Assembly (NCBI RefSeq): GCF_900105165.1
Contig: NZ_LT629740.1
Coordinates: 3,038,001 to 3,102,000, forward strand
Origin: Mucilaginibacter mallensis
Lineage (GTDB): Bacteria > Bacteroidota > Bacteroidia > Sphingobacteriales > Sphingobacteriaceae
Direction: 5' to 3'
DNA: 64,000 bases
The position numbers and the translations under genes were made by a program. The notes beneath the pieces were generated by a model. The model ran no database searches and was not told the origin of the DNA. It saw only the letters and a program-made list of their open reading frames with translations. Within the stretch, counting starts at the first letter, position 1. Each line of letters starts with the position of its first letter. Below, one piece after another: positions 61,258 through 64,000 of this stretch.

Positions 61258-64000
61258 ATGATAAAAGTTCTTAAAGGCATCATCGGGTTCTCGCTAAAAA
61301 ATAAATACTTCATTTTATTTCTGGCCGGATTACTCGTTGTAGCAGGTATCATCACCTTTATGCAAATGCCGATAGAGGCATTTCCGGATGTAACCAATAC
61401 CGAAATTGATATTATTACCCAATGGCCTGGCCAAAGTGCCGAAGAGGTTGAAAAACTGGTTACCATTCCAATAGAGATCGCTCTAAACCCGGTTCAAAAA
61501 AAGGTAAGTCTGCGCTCTACTACCATATTTGGCTTAAGCTATGTGAAAGTGATCTTTGACGATCATGTAGAGGATCAGGAGGCAAGGCAACAAGTTATGT
61601 TTTTACTGGGTAATGCCGCATTACCTACCGGTATTACACCATCGGTACAGCCGCCAACTGGCCCAACAGGTGAAATCTTCAGGTATACGCTAAAAAGCAC
61701 CTTCAGGGATGTAAGAGAATTAAAAACAATACAGGATTGGGTAATCGACCGCCGCTTAAGGGCTATCCCCGGTATTGGCGACATTAACAGCTTTGGTGGC
61801 AAAACAAAAACCTATGAAATAACGGTCGACCCAGGCAAACTTGCCACATTAGGCATCACGCCGCTTGATGTTTATGCTGCCGTACAAAAAACGAATATCA
61901 ATGTGGGCGGCGACATGATCACGCAGAATAATCAGGCCTTCGCTGTAAGAGGTTTGGGGCTGATAAAGGATGTAAATCAAATAAAAAACATTGTCATCAG
62001 TAATAACAATGGCGTGCCGGTTTTGGTGAATGATGTAGCAAGTGTCGATATTTCAAATGTCCCACGTTTGGGATGGGTTGGCCGCAGCGATGCTATTATT
62101 GATAAGGATGGCAAACGACAAGTAACAGATGATGAAGATGCTGTAGAGGCTATCATTGTTATGCGCAAAGGCAGTAACCCTACTGAAGTTGTGAGCGCTT
62201 TAAAAGCAGAGATCAACAAGCTAAACAATGATGTGCTGCCTGCTGATACAAAGATAATACCCTATTACGATCGCTCAGACCTGATCGGCTATGCCACTCA
62301 TACGGTGCTGCATAACCTTATTGAAGGCATATTACTGGTAACTTTCCTGGTATCCTTATTCATGTTCAACTGGCGGACAACGCTTATCGTTTCCATTATC
62401 ATTCCCCTGGCCCTCCTCTTTGCCTTCATTTGCCTGCATCTGATGGGTATGTCGGCTAATTTACTCTCTTTGGGCGCTGTAGACTTTGGGATAATTATAG
62501 ATGGTGCCGTGGTTATGGTTGAGGGCATGTTTGTGATACTTGATCACAAAGCCATGCAAATGGGCATGAACCGCTTTAACAAAGTGGCCAAACTTGGCAT
62601 CATCAAAAATAATGGAGCGGTATTGGGTAAGGCTATCTTTTTTGCAAAACTGATCATCATTACCGGTTTACTGCCCGTATTCGCCTTTCAAAAGGTGGAG
62701 GGTAAACTATTCTCGCCGCTGGCCTTTACTTTGGGCTTTGCACTGTTGGGCGCATTAATAACTACGCTTACCCTGGTGCCGGTGCTAATCAGCATGCTGC
62801 TTAAAAAGAATGTACATGAAAAGCATAACCCTTTTGTACACGCTTTATCGGGCTTTATGCTTTTTGGCTTTACTAAAGCCTTTAGGTATAAAACGCTTGT
62901 GGTTGTTACCTCCTTTATAGTTATGGCAATAGGGTTATTCTCCTTCAAATTCCTGGGCAGCGAATTTTTGCCCGAACTGGATGAAGGTGCTATATGGCTG
63001 AGGGTGCAATTACCTTATAGTGTATCACTCGATAAATCAGTAGAAACAGCAAAACAGGTACGGTCAATATTAATGACATTTCCACAGGTACAATACGTGG
63101 TTTCGCAGACAGGGAGACCAGATGATGGTACCGATGTAGCGGGTTTTTATAACAATGAATTTGATGTGCTGATGTACCCCGAAGATGACTGGAAACCAAA
63201 AGTCACCAAGGAAGAACTGATAGCACAAATGAATAAGAAGCTATCCATATTGCCGGGTGCCGATCTGAACTTTTCCCAGCCTATCAGTGATAATGTGGAG
63301 GAAGCGGTATCTGGTGTGAAAGGTTCCATCGTGGTAAAAGTATATGGCGATTCGCTCAATTATATGGAGGGAAAAACCGATGAGATTTACAATGTATTGA
63401 AAGGCATAAGGGGGATAGAGGATTTGGGCGTATTGAAAAGTATTGGCTTGCCCGAGCTGGATATCAACCTTGACCAGCAAAAGATGGCAAAGTACGGCGT
63501 ATCAACCTCAGATGCAAATGCGGTGATAGCTATGGCTATTGGTGGTACTGCAGCCTCCACCTTATATGAAGGCGTCAGGACTTTTGATATCAGGGTACGT
63601 TTTCCGGCAGCCTTCCGCGGAACGCCTGACGATATTGGCAATCTGCTGGTACCTACTCAAAGCGGTTCAAAAGTACCTGTTAAGGAAATTGCCAGTATCA
63701 CGCAAAAAACCGGTCCTTGCCTCATTTTCAGGGATGAGAACGAGCGCTTTGCAACCCTTAAATTTTCTATCCGCGGCAGGGATATGGGTAGTACCATTAG
63801 CGAAGCGCAGCAAAAAGTTAATGCTAAAGTTAAACTGAAACGAGGCTATCACATGGCCTGGCAAGGTGACTTTGAAAACCAGCAACGTGCTGAAAAGCGG
63901 TTGACCCAAGTTGTACCGGTAAGTTTAGCGCTCATATTTTTATTACTGTTCGTAATGTTTGGCAATTTTAAAGATGCCGCGCTGGTATTCCTGAACGTTC
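61258..64000 (+). CDS. Heavy-metal efflux RND transporter, CzcA-type (partial, 3' end outside)
   Basis: 914 codons without a stop to the window edge; about 120 are missing. Start MIKVLKGIIGFSLKNKYFIL, then the periplasmic porter motifs MPIEAFPDVTNTEIDIITQW and DVYAAVQKTNINVGG. In the fourth membrane helix DFGIIIDGAVVMVEG gives Asp409, Asp415 and Glu422, with the same spacing as the CzcA proton-relay residues Asp402/Asp408/Glu415. This DFGxxxDGAV type is seen in divalent-metal pumps (Zn/Co/Cd/Ni), whereas CusA-like Cu/Ag pumps have a D-A-A type. LPELDEGAIWLRVQLPYSV is also conserved. It is the motor of the efflux complex. Confidence 0.92.
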   Translation, partial: MIKVLKGIIGFSLKNKYFILFLAGLLVVAGIITFMQMPIEAFPDVTNTEIDIITQWPGQSAEEVEKLVTIPIEIALNPVQKKVSLRSTTIFGLSYVKVIFDDHVEDQEARQQVMFLLGNAALPTGITPSVQPPTGPTGEIFRYTLKSTFRDVRELKTIQDWVIDRRLRAIPGIGDINSFGGKTKTYEITVDPGKLATLGITPLDVYAAVQKTNINVGGDMITQNNQAFAVRGLGLIKDVNQIKNIVISNNNGVPVLVNDVASVDISNVPRLGWVGRSDAIIDKDGKRQVTDDEDAVEAIIVMRKGSNPTEVVSALKAEINKLNNDVLPADTKIIPYYDRSDLIGYATHTVLHNLIEGILLVTFLVSLFMFNWRTTLIVSIIIPLALLFAFICLHLMGMSANLLSLGAVDFGIIIDGAVVMVEGMFVILDHKAMQMGMNRFNKVAKLGIIKNNGAVLGKAIFFAKLIIITGLLPVFAFQKVEGKLFSPLAFTLGFALLGALITTLTLVPVLISMLLKKNVHEKHNPFVHALSGFMLFGFTKAFRYKTLVVVTSFIVMAIGLFSFKFLGSEFLPELDEGAIWLRVQLPYSVSLDKSVETAKQVRSILMTFPQVQYVVSQTGRPDDGTDVAGFYNNEFDVLMYPEDDWKPKVTKEELIAQMNKKLSILPGADLNFSQPISDNVEEAVSGVKGSIVVKVYGDSLNYMEGKTDEIYNVLKGIRGIEDLGVLKSIGLPELDINLDQQKMAKYGVSTSDANAVIAMAIGGTAASTLYEGVRTFDIRVRFPAAFRGTPDDIGNLLVPTQSGSKVPVKEIASITQKTGPCLIFRDENERFATLKFSIRGRDMGSTISEAQQKVNAKVKLKRGYHMAWQGDFENQQRAEKRLTQVVPVSLALIFLLLFVMFGNFKDAALVFLNV

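Overview
The window looks like a chromosomal segment of a Bacteroidota bacterium, most likely family Sphingobacteriaceae (Mucilaginibacter or Pedobacter type). This is inferred from SusC/SusD proteins, a hybrid two-component sensor (HTCS), DUF5686, LytTR regulators, promoters of the TTTG-N19-TAnnTTTG type, a histone-H1-like small protein and an RRM protein. No species can be named from the sequence alone. I saw no rRNA, tRNA or CRISPR array.

Layout. (1) 1-6840, minus strand: the upstream part of an extracellular contractile injection system (eCIS, Afp/PVC type) with terminator (DUF4255), an unknown 245-aa protein, sheath, three tube-like proteins, DUF5908, a LysM protein and a VgrG-like spike; it runs off the left edge. 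(2) 7.1-11.5 kb: a GlxA-type regulator with a near-perfect promoter that seems to start the mRNA at the start codon, a broken GAPDH gene followed by a very long hairpin, and an AraC-type regulator divergent from an NTF2-like/alpha-beta hydrolase pair, with 21-bp-spaced operator repeats between them. (3) 11.5-14.8 kb: a DUF5686 outer-membrane protein and an RRM protein. (4) 15.0-22.3 kb, minus strand: a compact thiamine operon (thiS-C-tenI-like-E-G-H-F-D) behind a TPP riboswitch. (5) 22.4-41.2 kb, minus strand: a histone-H1-like gene and a polysaccharide utilization locus (clan GH-A hydrolase, GH2, SusD, SusC, HTCS, parallel beta-helix protein, GH106-like rhamnosidase). Two of its promoters share an identical tandem-repeat box that is probably the HTCS operator. 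(6) 41.5-45.0 kb: MgtC/SapB, DUF2252, an IS110-type transposase remnant and an S41 peptidase. (7) 45.2-51.7 kb: two paralogous LytTR response regulators, a LytS-like kinase, a full-length LanB-type dehydratase and a small unlisted peptide gene whose 45-aa product is very rich in Ser/Thr and has no Cys. This looks like a minimal RiPP cluster without a LanC cyclase. (8) 51.9-56.4 kb: a histidine kinase, a membrane-anchored LuxR-like regulator, a zinc-ribbon protein, an XRE regulator, aquaporin and a His-rich secreted peptide; a 12-bp box precedes five of these six genes in the same orientation. (9) 56.6-64.0 kb: a two-component system driving a CzcCBA-type heavy-metal efflux operon; the pump gene runs off the right edge.

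Most interesting items: the Cys-free dehydratase-associated peptide cluster, the 12-bp box shared by neighbouring promoters, the HTCS box with conserved spacing, and the paired operator arrays of the AraC and metal-efflux regulators. All functional statements rest on reading motifs by eye; no database search was run.
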